A stretch of DNA of 64,000 nucleotides, taken from positions 33,914,918-33,978,917 of the forward strand of contig CP136062.1 of the NCBI GenBank assembly GCA_032622095.1, given 5' to 3'. This document shows positions 1 through 10,498 of this stretch, piece by piece. The notes under the pieces were generated by a model. That model was not told the DNA's origin. It was given only the letters and a program-made list of their open reading frames with translations, and did no database searches. Positions within the stretch are counted from its first letter, which is position 1, and the number at the start of each line of letters is the position of its first letter. The translations under genes and the position numbers were made by a program. The DNA is from Siphonodentalium dalli. Its lineage: Eukaryota; Mollusca; Scaphopoda; Gadilida; Siphonodentaliidae.

Positions 1-671
1 CATGTAATTGTTAGAATGCAAAGAAATGAATTGACAAGTTTAAGAACATTTTGTGATTTCTGAGATTTCTCAGAAACTGGTCATATTCATGTCTGGATAC
101 AAGTTCTTTTTAATAATCACTTTTAATTTTACCAAATATATTAGTTTTTGATCAATAAATCATCTTGACCATGATAGTTTATTCTTCTGAAAACTTGTTT
201 GTCTATACTAACTGTGGAGCGAAAAATCGAAATAGAAAAAATATTTGGCTCAATGCCGACAGATAGGAGAATTCCTATAAGAAAATGTTCACTAAACTTA
301 TTGATTATCGCCTGTTTCTGAGTCCTAGTTGACATATGGAGACTAAATGTATTCCAAAATTCTGCTAATAATGTTTAATTTTCCTCCAACGATGGCAAAG
401 TTTATTAATTTTGGTTTCGTCCTTGACATACGCTTCGGGGAAAACCCACTCGATCTATCAGTATCAATCGATCGATATTATTCGGACGAAAATGGAGAGA
501 TGTTTTCAGCTCAAGTCGTCACAGATCCTAATCGGACAGTGACTCTGTTTCGGTCCGTTATTTGAGAACATATAGTTCCTTGCTTCAACTGTCTTTCAAG
601 GGCGAAAATGTTTTTAAAATCAATATTTAACAATAATGGTATAATTATATGGAATAATCTCGGTTTCCTAA
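1..671. other. No recognised feature
   Basis: AT-rich sequence with only short open frames on both strands and no family I recognise. The in-frame stop at 669-671 marks the upstream limit of the gag-like frame that follows. Confidence 0.5.
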
Positions 672-683
672 TGTAATTACAGT

Positions 684-742
684 CTAAAGGCATATGCCGA
701 ATCACAAACTCTTATAAATCGCGATTCGACATATGCCTTTAG
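684..742. repeat. Short inverted repeat (hairpin)
   Basis: CTAAAGGCATATG at the left is matched by CATATGCCTTTAG at the right, and the pairing continues with CGAATC against GATTCG after one mismatch. It lies at the beginning of the gag-like open frame. It could be chance, or the edge of a small element. Confidence 0.5.
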
Positions 743-1622
743 AAATTATTCCTTAAGTAATACTGGTGCAGTACAGCACAGTGCAATACCAGTAACATCA
801 CAGCCATGTGTCAATAAATTTCAAACAAGTTTCCAATTGCCAAATATGTTAACAAATAAACCAACATTTACGTTTGGTAATAGTAAGACTTCATCGAAGG
901 TGCAAAATACTGCGCCGGCAAATAGACGAATGCCCATTTTGCCACACAAAGTGCCAAAACAAAAGCCTCAAATAGTTTCGGCATACAATCCACCAATTTC
1001 ACAAGTACCTACTGGTGTGAATAATCAAGCACAGACACAATTTGTTGCAACTTATACAAATATGATGCCAAATTTGAATATGCCACCACCAAATTTGTAT
1101 TGGCAACAAGGTCGTTTAACTGTACAAACCGATCAAAACCACAGGTCAATAGGTCAAAGCTTTTCGCAACCTACACAACTATTGAATAACATGGGATCAA
1201 CATCAAAAGGTTCACCGCAGGTATCAGCCAATGGTAACCAAACGTTGGTACCCCCAGATATACAATATCAACAAATGGCACAGTCACAACCTCAGCAACA
1301 ACAACAACCACATGTAACTCAAATGACACAACAATTTGTACACTATCAGCAACTGCAACAATTTCAACCAGTGGTACAAAAATTACAACAACAACCTCAG
1401 CAATTACAACAACAACCACAACAATTGCAACAACCTCAGCAAATGCAACAACCGCAACAATTTCAACAACAACAAATAATCCCACAATTTCAACATATGC
1501 AATCATATGTACAACAACCTCAACAACAGCAAGTACAGCCACAAATGTATAACCCACAGCCAGTACAGGTTTTCGAAAAATTAGAAATTACGCCAAAGTT
1601 GAGCATAAGGAGAACAAACCGC

Positions 1623-1735
1623 CTCATACGGACCGATCTCCATCACCATCAAGGGGCAACAACTCTCGCTGCCATTTTATTAATGACTGTCCCTCAAATA
1701 ACTCTAAAAATAAATCTAGTTCGGACAGAAAGTGA
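1623..1735 (+). pseudogene. Zinc-knuckle (CCHC) remnant
   Basis: In the frame of position 1673 (different from the Gln-rich frame) the sequence encodes an Arg/Ser/Pro-rich lead followed by a Cys and the string HFINDCP at about 1670-1693. That is the second half of a retroelement CCHC knuckle (GHF..DCP). The first half, with its Cys-x2-Cys, appears deleted. The frame ends at TGA 1733-1735. Zinc knuckles bind packaged RNA in Gag proteins, which supports reading the upstream ORF as gag-like. Confidence 0.5.
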
Positions 1736-2250
1736 GTGTCCTTCAATTTAAACAGGAAGGGATCCGATCCAGAAGTCTGATAGGTAGCCCAATTAATCAA
1801 AATGACTTCATCACAGATGTAACAAAGGTTAATGATCAAACCATAAATAACGATAACTTGTCTGATGAAACTTCACCAAAATTTGTGAGAAACGACAACG
1901 TTAATTCACAGAAAACAAGTTCAGATGATAACAGTTATTTGCTACCAGAAGAGAATGAAACCATTCTCACAATCAATAGAATTAAATCATTATCTGCAAT
2001 TAGAACACCCATTGATATATCTAATAAAAGTACAGAAGCAGTGATAGACACCGCTGCTAATATTACTATAATTTCCGAAGAAACATTCTGAAATTTGAAA
2101 CCAACTTCAAAGGTCATTTAATAGGTCCAGTAGAAATAACAATAGGAGATAAACACTTCTCCGAGAAAATTTATGTCGTACCAATTGAAGACCCAATGTT
2201 ATTAGGTTTGGATTTTCTGATAAAACATCAAGCCCAAATTGATGTATTAA
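1720..2250 (+). pseudogene. Retropepsin (aspartic protease) domain, frameshifted and MITE-interrupted
   Basis: The frame 1732-2091 ends in a segment containing AVIDTAANITIIS, a retropepsin active-site loop (D-T-A/G-A) with hydrophobic flanks. After the stop at about 2089-2091 the homology continues in another frame and reaches MLLGLDFL at 2196-2219, matching the conserved I-L-G-x-D-x-L motif near the protease C terminus. Both halves on one strand at the right spacing make the family call reasonably firm. The gene is broken by the stop/frameshift near 2090 and by a TTAA-flanked MITE inserted at 2247. It would process a Gag-Pol polyprotein; no such polyprotein can be made from this copy. Confidence 0.75.
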
Positions 2251-2276
2251 CACTTTACCCAACAGAACGGCCCTGT

Positions 2277-2345
2277 GCCAATGCATTCTCTTATATATGC
2301 GAGTTGACCATAGGTCGCCTCGCATATATAAGAGAATGCATTGGC
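2277..2345. repeat. 69-bp palindrome (cassette hairpin)
   Basis: Near-perfect inverted repeat beginning GCCAATGCATTCTC and ending with its complement. It has a ~33-bp stem with one mismatch and a 3-nt ATA loop. First of the family in this window. Confidence 0.9.
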
Positions 2346-2480
2346 TTAACATATATTAAAAATTCTAAAATTGTCAAAGAATGTAGAAAAATATTATAAA
2401 AATTGTTAAAAAATGTAAGAAAAAATTCTAAAATTGTTAAAGAATGTAAGAAAAAATGGTAATTTTTTTTTTTTTTTTAG

Positions 2481-2549
2481 GCCAATGCATTCTCTTATAT
2501 ATGCGAGGCGACCTATGGTCGACTCGCATATATAAGAGAATGCATTGGC
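2481..2549. repeat. 69-bp palindrome (cassette hairpin)
   Basis: Second copy inside the same MITE, in inverted orientation to the one at 2277 and followed by ACAGGG. Confidence 0.9.
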
Positions 2550-2739
2550 ACAGGGCATAACTGTAACCATCACAATGTGGTCAATGAACCGGTTCCAATA
2601 ATATCCATATTTGTATGGTGTTATTGAGACAGAACGAAGATATTTTAGGCTGTTGAAGCTTTATTTGGGAGTTTTTGGCCGGTTTGTTGGGTAAAGGGTT
2701 AAAGGTATTCTTCAATTAGAGCCCAATATGGATCTAAAA

Positions 2740-3277
2740 AAAAAGTTATAACCGAAGTCCAAAAATATCTAGAGTTATTGTCAATCAAACTACAACCATT
2801 CCACCCAACTCAGTAGTTTTATTACAATGCAATCTAGAAACCGCTTTAAATGATGAATACATCATTGAACCAAACTGCATGTATATCTTGCTAATTTTCA
2901 GAACGGTACATGGTGCACACACAAAACCTAAAGTTGGCATAATTAACGTCAACAATGCATGTGTGAAACTTAAAAGACATGAAATTATTTCACTAGCCTC
3001 TGAAATTGACCATGTAATGCAGGCAGATGCAAACCATTCAAACGAATTTAAAATCAAAGAAAACCTCGAAAAAGGAACAAATAACTGTTCCAGTGATGAG
3101 GATTCCCATTCATCCAATGATTCCCATTCATCCAAAATCAAAATATACAAAACCGCAATCAATGTGCCCGATCATTTAAAAGATCTGTACGACAGATCAA
3201 TAACCCTACTCGACAATTCAGATAACGAATTGACTTTGACTGGTGAGGCGAATAATCCAACAGAGTTGCATAGTTAA
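2740..3277 (+). pseudogene. Retroelement post-protease region (pol N-terminal linker)
   Basis: One frame, open to the stop at about 3275-3277, encodes in order TIPPNSVVLL, an IIEPN motif, a VGIINVNN motif and VPDHLKDLYDRS. This order (stabilising PPNS strand, ylvEP, v.viN.s, then PxHLxDLxxRS before reverse transcriptase) is typical of the segment between protease and reverse transcriptase in Ty3/gypsy-like pol proteins. An acidic Ser-rich insert lies in the middle. No reverse transcriptase (YxDD), RNase H or integrase follows, so the element is truncated or rearranged. In-frame stops at about 2718 and 2735 show decay. Confidence 0.65.
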
Positions 3278-4570
3278 CAGTGTCAAGCACAGTATCTATT
3301 AGAGATTCAGAACCTGAATTAATGGATACTGAGCAAGGTAAGGTAGAAGAGAGGTAATTTCAAAAGATCCAGAACCTGAATCAATGGAAATTACCAGTGA
3401 TAGTACGAGTATTAGGACAATAGAGGAAATAAGAGACTTGAACACTGAGTCAACTTCCTCAGTAGAGACAGGCATAGGTGAAATAAATAGGGGAAAAAGA
3501 GGAAACAAAAGACTTGATCACCGAGTCCACTTCCTCTGTAAGTACAGCCGATATCACCGATATAAATAAAAAAGAGGAAATTAGAGACCCAGAAACTGAG
3601 TCAACTTCCTCGAGTCACACAACAGATGAGCAACTGGAAAGGGAGTATGCAATAAACATGAGCATAGCCCAAGGTCGTTTAGTGGAGAACCCAGTGACCC
3701 TAATAGTTAAGCTATTGGGAACTAGCTGGGACAACAGCAAAAATGAAAGCATTTTGCTCTCCCAGTATAAATTGGCGAAGTCAAAGTCAAGAGACAAATG
3801 GCTTTACGACTGTCGTCTGTGTTCACGTGACCATATGAGCCTGTCGCGCACATGGATTGAACAAAACATGGGCCCCCATTCCCAAAGAACAGCATAAAAG
3901 GATTAAAGACCTTCAAAAAAGAGGTAAAGACACCTCTAGCCACCAGGAATCCTCGGGTGACCCAAAGGTCCCAACCACCGTACATGAGGTAAAGACCTAT
4001 ACCCATGAATTGGAAGAAGGGGAAATAATAGACGATGAACACCATAACGTCAAACTTCCCCAAATAAAACAGGTATTACCTCCTTCTGTGTTCAGTAAGG
4101 AGTCGTGAACGAAAACTCAAGGCGCGATACCTAAAACTTTTAAAAGGCAGGCACAATGCAATCCCGATACTCAGCCGACGCCCGCCAAACAAGCGAATGG
4201 CGCTCCATGCCCATATGACTATTGTGGGAGATGGGTGGGTTAAACCCCCATGTATTGACCAACCACCTACCAACATACTGGTGGGTCTTAGATGAAGTAC
4301 CACATCCCAAATGGTTACAAAAGACGCTGGAGTATCTGTCAGAAATGGCAATGGTCATCAGTCGTCCAGACCCCAACCTGCCCCTATTGAACCACCTATA
4401 TACACTGTTAAATGCAGTCAACAAATCAAATGATAAGACTGCATTCCCAAGGTCAACGTCATTTAACCACATTTATCTTAATACCATGATGATGATCTGT
4501 AAATCACAAGGCTGGAAGATTCCGAATTCCTTTAAAATAAATCCGTCAACCACGGTGCACCCAGCCTGTC
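3278..4570 (+). pseudogene. Unrecognised coding remnants between the retroelement and TatD regions
   Basis: Successive + strand frames (3384-3569, 3514-3897, 3857-4108, 4222-4611) show protein-like composition. There are repeated Glu/Ser/Thr blocks of the type EIRDxxTESTSS at about 3430-3620, a CRLC pair near 3810, a charged LEEGEIIDDE stretch near 4010, and a hydrophobic/Trp-containing segment at 4222-4560. Frames change several times, consistent with frameshift decay of one long ORF. I recognise no family. Its position suggests it was the linker region of the same polyprotein as the TatD domain, but that is inference. Confidence 0.35.
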
Positions 4571-4574
4571 TAAT

Positions 4575-4925
4575 TTTCTGGAGGGGGGGGGGGGTTGTGG
4601 GTGGCGAATAACTTTATTCTTAAAACTGGAATCTCATATGAGCTTCTTATGATCCTGCAATCATAATCAATCATTTGAAAGAACTGGAAGTGGAATTGCA
4701 AACACAAATGTGCGATCTGAATTGATTGGGGGGGGGGGGGGGGGGGGGTGGCGAATAACTTTATTCTTAAAACTTGGATGTCAGATGAGTTTTTATTTTG
4801 TGCATTAGATTAGACGATTCTTCAATCATAAACAATCAGTTTGTAGACCTGGAAGTGGAATTGCGAACACAAATCTGCGATATGAATTGGTTGGTGAGGG
4901 GGGGTGGCGAATAATTTTATTCTAA
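4575..4925. repeat. Two-unit tandem duplication with poly-G tracts
   Basis: The string GGTGGCGAATAA recurs near 4600, 4747 and 4903 (spacings about 147 and 156), each preceded by a G run of 7 to about 22. The units in between share most of their sequence, including CTGGAAGTGGAATTGC. It interrupts the coding remnants on either side. The G-run lengths may be unreliable in an assembly. Confidence 0.7.
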
Positions 4926-5480
4926 ACATGATAACAAATCCCAACAAGGGCATGAGCAATCAAGAGACCTCCGAAATTAGGAAATTTTGTAGGGCACCAT
5001 GTCATGGCATACCCAGACATTTCATAATGAGCAGGGTTAAAGAGGTCAAAAATAAAGTTAAGCGACTGATCACATCAGAAACGCCCGACACCATCCCTGA
5101 AGCAGCCATCGACCTTGACACTGCGGTGGCTTTATTATTGCGGAAGGTCAAAGAGCCGACAACATCCAAAATGGATAATGCAGCTCAACCCTCCTCCAGG
5201 AAACCATCACAATAAAGGCAGCTCTGGCAGAATGTCCATTGCCACCACCACCACCACCACCACCACCACAAAAGGTGGCAGCTTGGGCATCATGTCCATT
5301 GCCACCACCACCGCCACAAAAGGTGGTAGCTCGGGCATCATGTCCATTGCCACCACCACCAGGATTTACAGTAGGGCCGTCAAAATCCAATAGGGATAAC
5401 GCAGCCCAACAATTGATTTCATGGATACCGCCCCCGAATGTGACCACTAAAACATCATCCCTTTGCCAATAATGCCACAG
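4926..5480 (+). pseudogene. Coding remnant with Pro- or Thr-rich tandem repeats
   Basis: The frame 4904-5215 encodes a Lys-rich segment with no family recognised. It is followed at about 5218-5370 by three ~50-60 bp repeats built on GTCCATTGCCACCACCACC. Read in one frame these give PPPP blocks (SCPLPPPP), and in another Thr runs (MSIATTT). The Pro frame continues to a stop near 5470. A Pro-rich linker immediately before the TatD domain would fit a multidomain protein, but the frame shifts leave this unproven. Confidence 0.35.
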
Positions 5481-5582
5481 GGTTCCATCAGTACTCCAAG
5501 CTTTGTAGTGCCATCAGTAAAAGTTCAGCAACCGCCACCAACCTTGATGTCACCTCTGATCCAACCTTTAATTCAGAGAGGG

Positions 5583-7187
5583 GTAGATACTCACTTCCAC
5601 CTCAACTGGTTGATGAAGCATTTGCCCTACTAAGTAAATACTCCAGTCGATGCAATTTTAAGTGCAGCAAGGTTTATTTTCCCTAACAACGCTGTGCAGG
5701 TGATTGGTGGAGTTGATGTAATGTGTGACCCCTTACAGTACTCCAATGTGGCCAGCAATGAACCCATGTGGAAAATTGCCATAGGATTCCACCCTAAACA
5801 GTTCAAGCTGCTATCAAACCCGGCAATAAGAACTAAGTGGAACCAATTGATACACCACCCAGCAACAGCAGCTGTTGGTGAAATAGGATTAGATCGATCA
5901 ATGGAACTTACTTCCGAAGATCGATATGCACAAGACATGGCATTTCAAACCCTCCTCAGGGATGCAAGAACGATTGAAAAACCAATCATATTGCATATAT
6001 TAAAGAGGAGAAAAACTGATAGAATAAAAGGTAGGCCGACCACAGTGTCCCCCGACAACGTGGCAAGTCGATGCCGCTTTGTTAAAGAAATTTAGAAAAA
6101 TGTTGAAATGTTCCAAGTCGAAAGGGTTAATAATTCCGTAAAAAATAATTTTTCCGTCATCTATATACATGTTGCACTTCTCCAATATGTGGGTAACAAT
6201 ACTCTGAAGTTTCAAATATCTACGATCAAAACTGTAGGAGGAGTTGATTACACCATGAAGGTGCCCTCATACAGAAAATTATAAAAAATGTTTTTCAAAG
6301 TCGAAAGGCCCATAACTCTGGGAAAAACAGAATTTCCAATTAAACAATCCAAACTTGAGTTATCATCCGGAAACCAAAGAAAAAACAAGAATCATCCGGA
6401 AACCAAAGAAAAAATGAATTTTCTAAGTAAAAAAGCCCATAACTTTGAGAAAAATCATCGGATCAAACTCAAACAAACTTAACCTGTATTTTGATATGAC
6501 TGATTCACATAAAAAAGGTATTTGCAATTAAAGGATCCAAACTTGAGATATCATTTGGAAAACGAAAAAGTGAGAATTTTTGTTTTGTTAATTTGAAAAA
6601 AAAAGGGAAATAACTCCATAAAAGCACATCGGATCAAACCCAGAATTGCAGAGCACATGTGCTCTTGGTTGAGACACCTACATACCAAGTTTCAATCAAA
6701 TCGGATGATCATTACTGGAGTTATAACTCCGGACGGAAGGACGCACGGACGGACGGGACGCACGGACAGGGCTGATTACAATAGTCCCTCAAAAATAAAA
6801 TTTTCGGGGGGACAATGAATAGGGATGTGACCTTCGACGCGCTCCACCTGTGTGAAAAGGAGTGCTATTCAGATCAACACTTCCACCTTCATTCTTTCAT
6901 GGGAAGTGCAGATATGGTCGAAGCATGGTCCCGAAAATTTAACAATGCATACTTCGGCATATCTGGGTCATGTTTTAAATTCTACCTTTTACAAAAAGAA
7001 GGCATAATGTCAATTTCCATTGGAAAATGATGCACCAAAATTCGGCCAAGAAATGGGACATCCATACACATCTCCATCTTTAATAGGAGATATTGCTGCC
7101 TTTAAAGCCACCGTTAAAGGTTGTTCGACCCGAGAAGTGCTTGCACACACCACCACAAATGCAAAGTACTTCTATAAAATGACTTGA
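5583..7187 (+). pseudogene. TatD-type metal-dependent hydrolase domain, split by a repeat insertion
   Basis: TatD enzymes are metal-dependent DNases with an amidohydrolase-type TIM barrel. The motifs occur in order: VDTHFHL at 5583-5603 (HxH metal ligands); GFHPKQ near 5790; VGEIGLD near 5875-5895 (metal-binding Glu); KPIILHI near 5980-6000 (metal-ligand His); LHSFMGS near 6880-6905 with FGISG near 6955; LENDAPKFG near 7015-7045 (the catalytic Asp position); and a Cys/Thr-rich C-terminal helix ending at TGA 7185-7187. Defects: TAA in frame near 5630, a ~755-bp repeat insertion at about 6057-6812, and a frameshift near 7010. The usual length of ~270 residues fits once the insertion is discounted. 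It follows retroelement-derived coding sequence on the same strand. A stand-alone host TATDN pseudogene is the alternative. Confidence 0.8.
6057..6812. mobile_element. Interspersed repeat inserted in the TatD domain
   Basis: Starts GTGGCAAGTCGATGCCGC and shares its first ~200 bp with 34921-35130. It then has several blocks of the type CCATAACTC...ATCGGATCAAACC and ends in a (GGACGGAC)n-rich tail near 6735-6765. GACAA precedes and follows the insertion, a possible short target duplication. It has no coding capacity. Confidence 0.6.
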
Positions 7188-7667
7188 AAAACCGAGTCAG
7201 AAGCCAGTGATACTTAAGGTTTAAATAGTTTGTATACTGGTAGGGTCCGGTACATTTAAGGTTTAAAATACCAAACCAGATTGTACATAATTTCAAAAGG
7301 TTTGAAACACCAAACCAAGCAGTATAGTATGAAGTGTAGGAGTGAAAGGCTTGAAATACCCAAGCCAGTATCTCTTAAATTGAAGTAAATGATAATTCAA
7401 AAACAATAGTCACTGAGCGGTAACCTGATTATAGCACTGAAGAACCAAATTACTGGTTCAAGCTATGATTGGAAAACTTGATAACCCTATTTTTACGAAG
7501 TCAGGGTTTTTGACTCATATAGTCAGAGGCACTCCACCCATTTTGGTCTAGCAGGACATCTTCATTCTTTTCAAAATAAAACTGGGTGGTGTGTATGAAA
7601 AATTACCAGCATATGAGCCTGAAACTGATTTAGAATTTTTTTCATTATTTACACTCTGGGTGTTTAT
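7188..7667. other. No recognised gene
   Basis: AT-rich sequence containing short degenerate repeats of 'aaggtttgaaa(t/c)accaaacca' at 7205-7380, roughly 40-50 bp apart. Nothing else is recognisable. Confidence 0.4.
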
Positions 7668-8137
7668 CCCTTTCAGTGCCAGAGGCCGATCTCATCGGCC
7701 CTAATTTACGGTCTGTAAAATTGGCCCTAAAAAATAATTTAAATTAAAAACAAACAAAAAATATTTTTTTTGGGTTGAATTTTTTATGGGTATGCTTAAG
7801 CATGCTATAGCGAATTTAAAAACAAACTGGTTAAAACCTTAGGGGCATGTTATAACTCAAAACTATCACCAAGTATTCATAGTAATAATTTTGATGCCCA
7901 TGAAAAACGTAAGATTCCAGGCACTAAACCTACAAAATAAGTCTGTTAAAGAATATAAGAAAAAATTATTAAAATTGTAAAAAATTGTGAAAAATAATAA
8001 CAAATGATGAAAAATTGTTAGGCCAATGCATTCTCTTATATATGCGAGGCGACCTATGGTCGACTCGCATATATAAGAGAATGCATTGGCACAGGGTATA
8101 TGGGTTGATACAAAAATCGGACCTGGCACTGAAAGGG
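7668..8137 (+). mobile_element. TTAA-type MITE, family A (copy 1)
   Basis: Termini CCCTTTCAGTGCCAG at the left and CTGGCACTGAAAGGG at the right. The right flank is TTAA (8138-8141); the left flank is the mutated TTAT. Inside are GGCCGATCTCATCGGCC near 7686, an A/T-rich middle, and a single 69-bp palindrome at 8022-8090 followed by ACAGGG. Two other copies lie at 37363-37743 and 61788-62279. Confidence 0.8.
8022..8090. repeat. 69-bp palindrome (cassette hairpin)
   Basis: Same 69-bp palindrome as at 2481, followed by ACAGGG. It is the only copy in this family A element. Confidence 0.9.
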
Positions 8138-8655
8138 TTAAGGGTTGATATCTTCTTTAAACATGTATTAGCATACCTATTGTTGGTGTCTGATAATAAA
8201 AACTAAATGTATCTTGCTTTTTCGGGGGCAGAATATCTTCCTTTTGACAATGAAGGTTGAGAGAATTTAGATCTTGTAACAATAGACTCTACATGTTCCT
8301 TCCCAGTCCGGCGTTTGGAAATTGAAGTGGCTTGCAGAGGGTTAACTTTCGGTAAGCTATTTACACTGTTTCGAACATAATTTGTTCTCCGAACTTTATT
8401 TTTAGGAATATTTCCATGTTTCCATCCGTCTGTATGACCACATTTGAACTTCCCTTTTTCGGACCATATGTGTATCTGGTATACATATTTTTACTTCCAC
8501 TCTTAACCCTTTACCCAACAAACCGTCCAAAAACGGCCAAATAAAGCTGCAACAGCCTAAATTATCTTGGGTCTGTCTCAATAAAACCATACAAATATGG
8601 ATATCATTGGAACCGGCTCCTTGACCACATTGTGATAGTTACAGTTATGCCCTGT

Positions 8656-8724
8656 GCCAATGCATTCTCTTATATATGCGAGTCGACCATAGGTCGCCTC
8701 GCATATATAAGAGAATGCATTGGC
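8656..8724. repeat. 69-bp palindrome (cassette hairpin)
   Basis: Left of two adjacent copies; preceded by CCCTGT. Confidence 0.9.
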
Positions 8725-8733
8725 CTAAAAAAA

Positions 8734-8802
8734 GCCAATGCATTCTCTTATATATGCGAGGCGACTTATGGTCGACTCGCATATATAAGAGAATGCATTG
8801 GC
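8734..8802. repeat. 69-bp palindrome (cassette hairpin)
   Basis: Right of two adjacent copies; followed by ACAGGG. Confidence 0.9.
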
Positions 8803-8832
8803 ACAGGGCCCTTCTGTTGGGTAAAGGGTTAA

Positions 8833-9129
8833 CATTTATGTCCATGTTTGTAGTATTTTACAGTATCGGCACATAATTAGTTATGCAAATAATCTCTCTG
8901 ATCGCTGAAATTTACTTTCACAATATGACTGCCTGGACTGGGAAGGAACAATTATTTTAATTCTGCCAATGTCCTACCTGTCATCAAGTTCTTGGATTCT
9001 GGTTCTGTTGTTTATATGCAAAGCCATGCCTTATCAGCTGCTTCCACCTTTAATTGTGCATGATCATGAGTGCCACACACATATCTGGGCTGATGATATA
9101 AATTGTTTTATTTCCCTCAACCCATACCA
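8833..9129. other. No recognised feature
   Basis: Sequence between the family B MITE and the beginning of the first foldback element. No gene or repeat is recognised. Confidence 0.4.
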
Positions 9130-9328
9130 TGTCCTAGCAGCCAGTTAATCTGGTCGATAAACTCGAATTTTAGGGTCAACCTAGAAAAAATTCGGACTAA
9201 GTTGCTTTATATATCATTTTGAAGAGGAAGATATCCTCTATAACATATCCAAAATATGGCTGCCATTTTCCTTTAAGTTAGTTTGTTGCAATTTGAAGCA
9301 ATTATAGTGAGAATATCTTGTAATATGT

Positions 9329-9487
9329 ACATATAGAGGATCTCACATGAGTTCCTATTTTATACGGAATTTATCAACCGAGTTCACTAAATTCGATTTG
9401 AGCCGAGGTTTACCGAGGCTCAAATAGAATTTAGAGGACGAGGTTGATAAATTACGTATAAAATAGGACGAGTGTGAGATACCTTTT
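9329..9487. repeat. Imperfect palindrome within the left arm
   Basis: ATTTATCAACC...GGTTGATAAATT with an inner GAGCCGAGGTTTACCGAGGCTC hairpin, and GTATAAAATAGGA near the right end against TCCTATTTTATAC near the left. It is absent from the matching place in the right arm, so it is probably a small MITE inserted in the arm. Confidence 0.6.
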
Positions 9488-10498
9488 ATCACATGATCAA
9501 ATAAACCCGAAGCAACGCGAAATATTCATCGAAAACAACAATCATAAACTACAGCGATCGCAAGTTATCTGAAGAACGCCGTGACGTCATCGCACGCGCT
9601 GATATTAAACGTGTCTATTACCGAAAATTATGAAACTGCTTTTATGGCCAAATTATGTGATAAATATGTATACATTCTTGTGAAGCTAAGACATAACGCC
9701 CCCTTTTTATGCCAAAATTGGAAGTCACCGCCCAAGATGGCAACCAAAATGGCGACCGGAAGTGGAAAATGTTACGTTTTTTTACTGATATCTTTAAGAT
9801 AAGTTTCTGCTGTTTGGAACTGGTTGAAAATTTGGACTTTATTTTGTATTTAGCATATTAACTGACCATCGGGGAAATAAAATATGCCATCAGTGGGGTC
9901 CCCACCCCTTCCGATCATTCAAAAAATCGAGTTTACAGAACGCGGTATAACATTCACAAAAAAACCACCATTGGGATTATAGTCATATTTCATCAAGAAA
10001 TTGGAAGGACTGTACAATGTAAGTGATGCATTCTATTTCTTATGTATATTCCGACTCAATTGTATCAAATTTGTCACTTTGACTCAAAATGGTTGCAAAA
10101 ATGTCTGTCAAAATGGTAAATATTGCACCAGCATGCCGTGCAACCATTATAAGTTGTGGTTGATGAATAAAATTGACTGTTCTGTCTTATACACAATGAA
10201 TACTAACATTTCTGATGCACCTTGATTAATTTATACTATTTTAACCACTGAAATTACCAGAATTATGGGATTTTTTTAATCACAAACTTGGCATCAAAAT
10301 CGGCAAAAAAAATCACTATCTTTGGTATCAAATGTGCTTTTTATTTTGATATATTTTAAATGTTTGATACTGAGGTGGCTTGCAAAATGGCAACCAAATT
10401 TGGTAAAAAGTTGATTTGTCACATTTATTCCAAACATTATTCTAAGCTGTTCCGAAAAGGTTGAAAATTGTGACTCACTTGGTTATTAAACATGCTAC

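Larger units (their letters stand above)
672..1751 (+). pseudogene. Gln-rich gag-like ORF of a retroelement (5' part, decayed)
   Basis: The frame is open from 672 to the stop at 1749-1751, with the first ATG at 846. The product is rich in Gln, Pro and Asn, with a long run of QQ/PQQ repeats from about 1285 to 1560, followed by a basic tail. I see no catalytic motif. The reason to call it gag-like is what follows directly on the same strand: a zinc-knuckle remnant and a retropepsin, the usual Gag-to-Pro order of LTR retroelements. The frame does not run into those domains, so at least one frameshift lies near 1600-1620. Low-complexity Gln-rich sequence alone is weak evidence; a host Gln-rich protein is the alternative. 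Confidence 0.5.
2247..2702 (+). mobile_element. TTAA-flanked MITE, family B (copy 1)
   Basis: TTAA occurs at both ends (2247-2250 and 2699-2702). The terminal inverted repeats are TTAACACTTTACCCAACA on the left and, on the reverse strand of the right end, TTAACCCTTTACCCAACA. Inside is the cassette bounded by CCCTGTGCC and GGCACAGGG (about 2271-2555) with two copies of the 69-bp palindrome separated by an A/T-rich spacer. TTAA duplication with CCC ends is typical of piggyBac-type insertion. There is no transposase, so it is non-autonomous. It sits inside the retropepsin region; removing it leaves the downstream retroelement frame in phase with the upstream one. Confidence 0.75.
8503..8832 (-). 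mobile_element. TTAA-flanked MITE, family B (copy 2)
   Basis: TTAA at 8503-8506 and 8829-8832 with termini TTAACCCTTTACCCAACA and TGTTGGGTAAAGGGTTAA. The subterminal sequence (GGCCAAATAAAGCTGC...) matches the right half of the copy at 2247-2702 in inverse orientation. The two palindromes (8656-8724, 8734-8802) are separated by only 9 bp, so the spacer is much shorter than in copy 1. Confidence 0.85.

Noticed and set aside
1171-1557. Open minus-strand frame encoding a Val/Ala-rich, membrane-like product
   Set aside because: It is the antisense of the Gln-rich repeat (CAA read as TTG/GTT). The composition is a by-product.
4588-4748. Long G tracts as possible G-quadruplex regulatory sites
   Set aside because: They are borders of a tandem duplication in a decayed coding region; nothing indicates a regulated gene, and homopolymer lengths may be sequencing artefacts.
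8632-8876. Frames on both strands giving NAFSYICE..GRLAYIRECIG or its mirror
   Set aside because: Direct translation of the 69-bp palindrome; the same peptides appear at every copy and on both strands.
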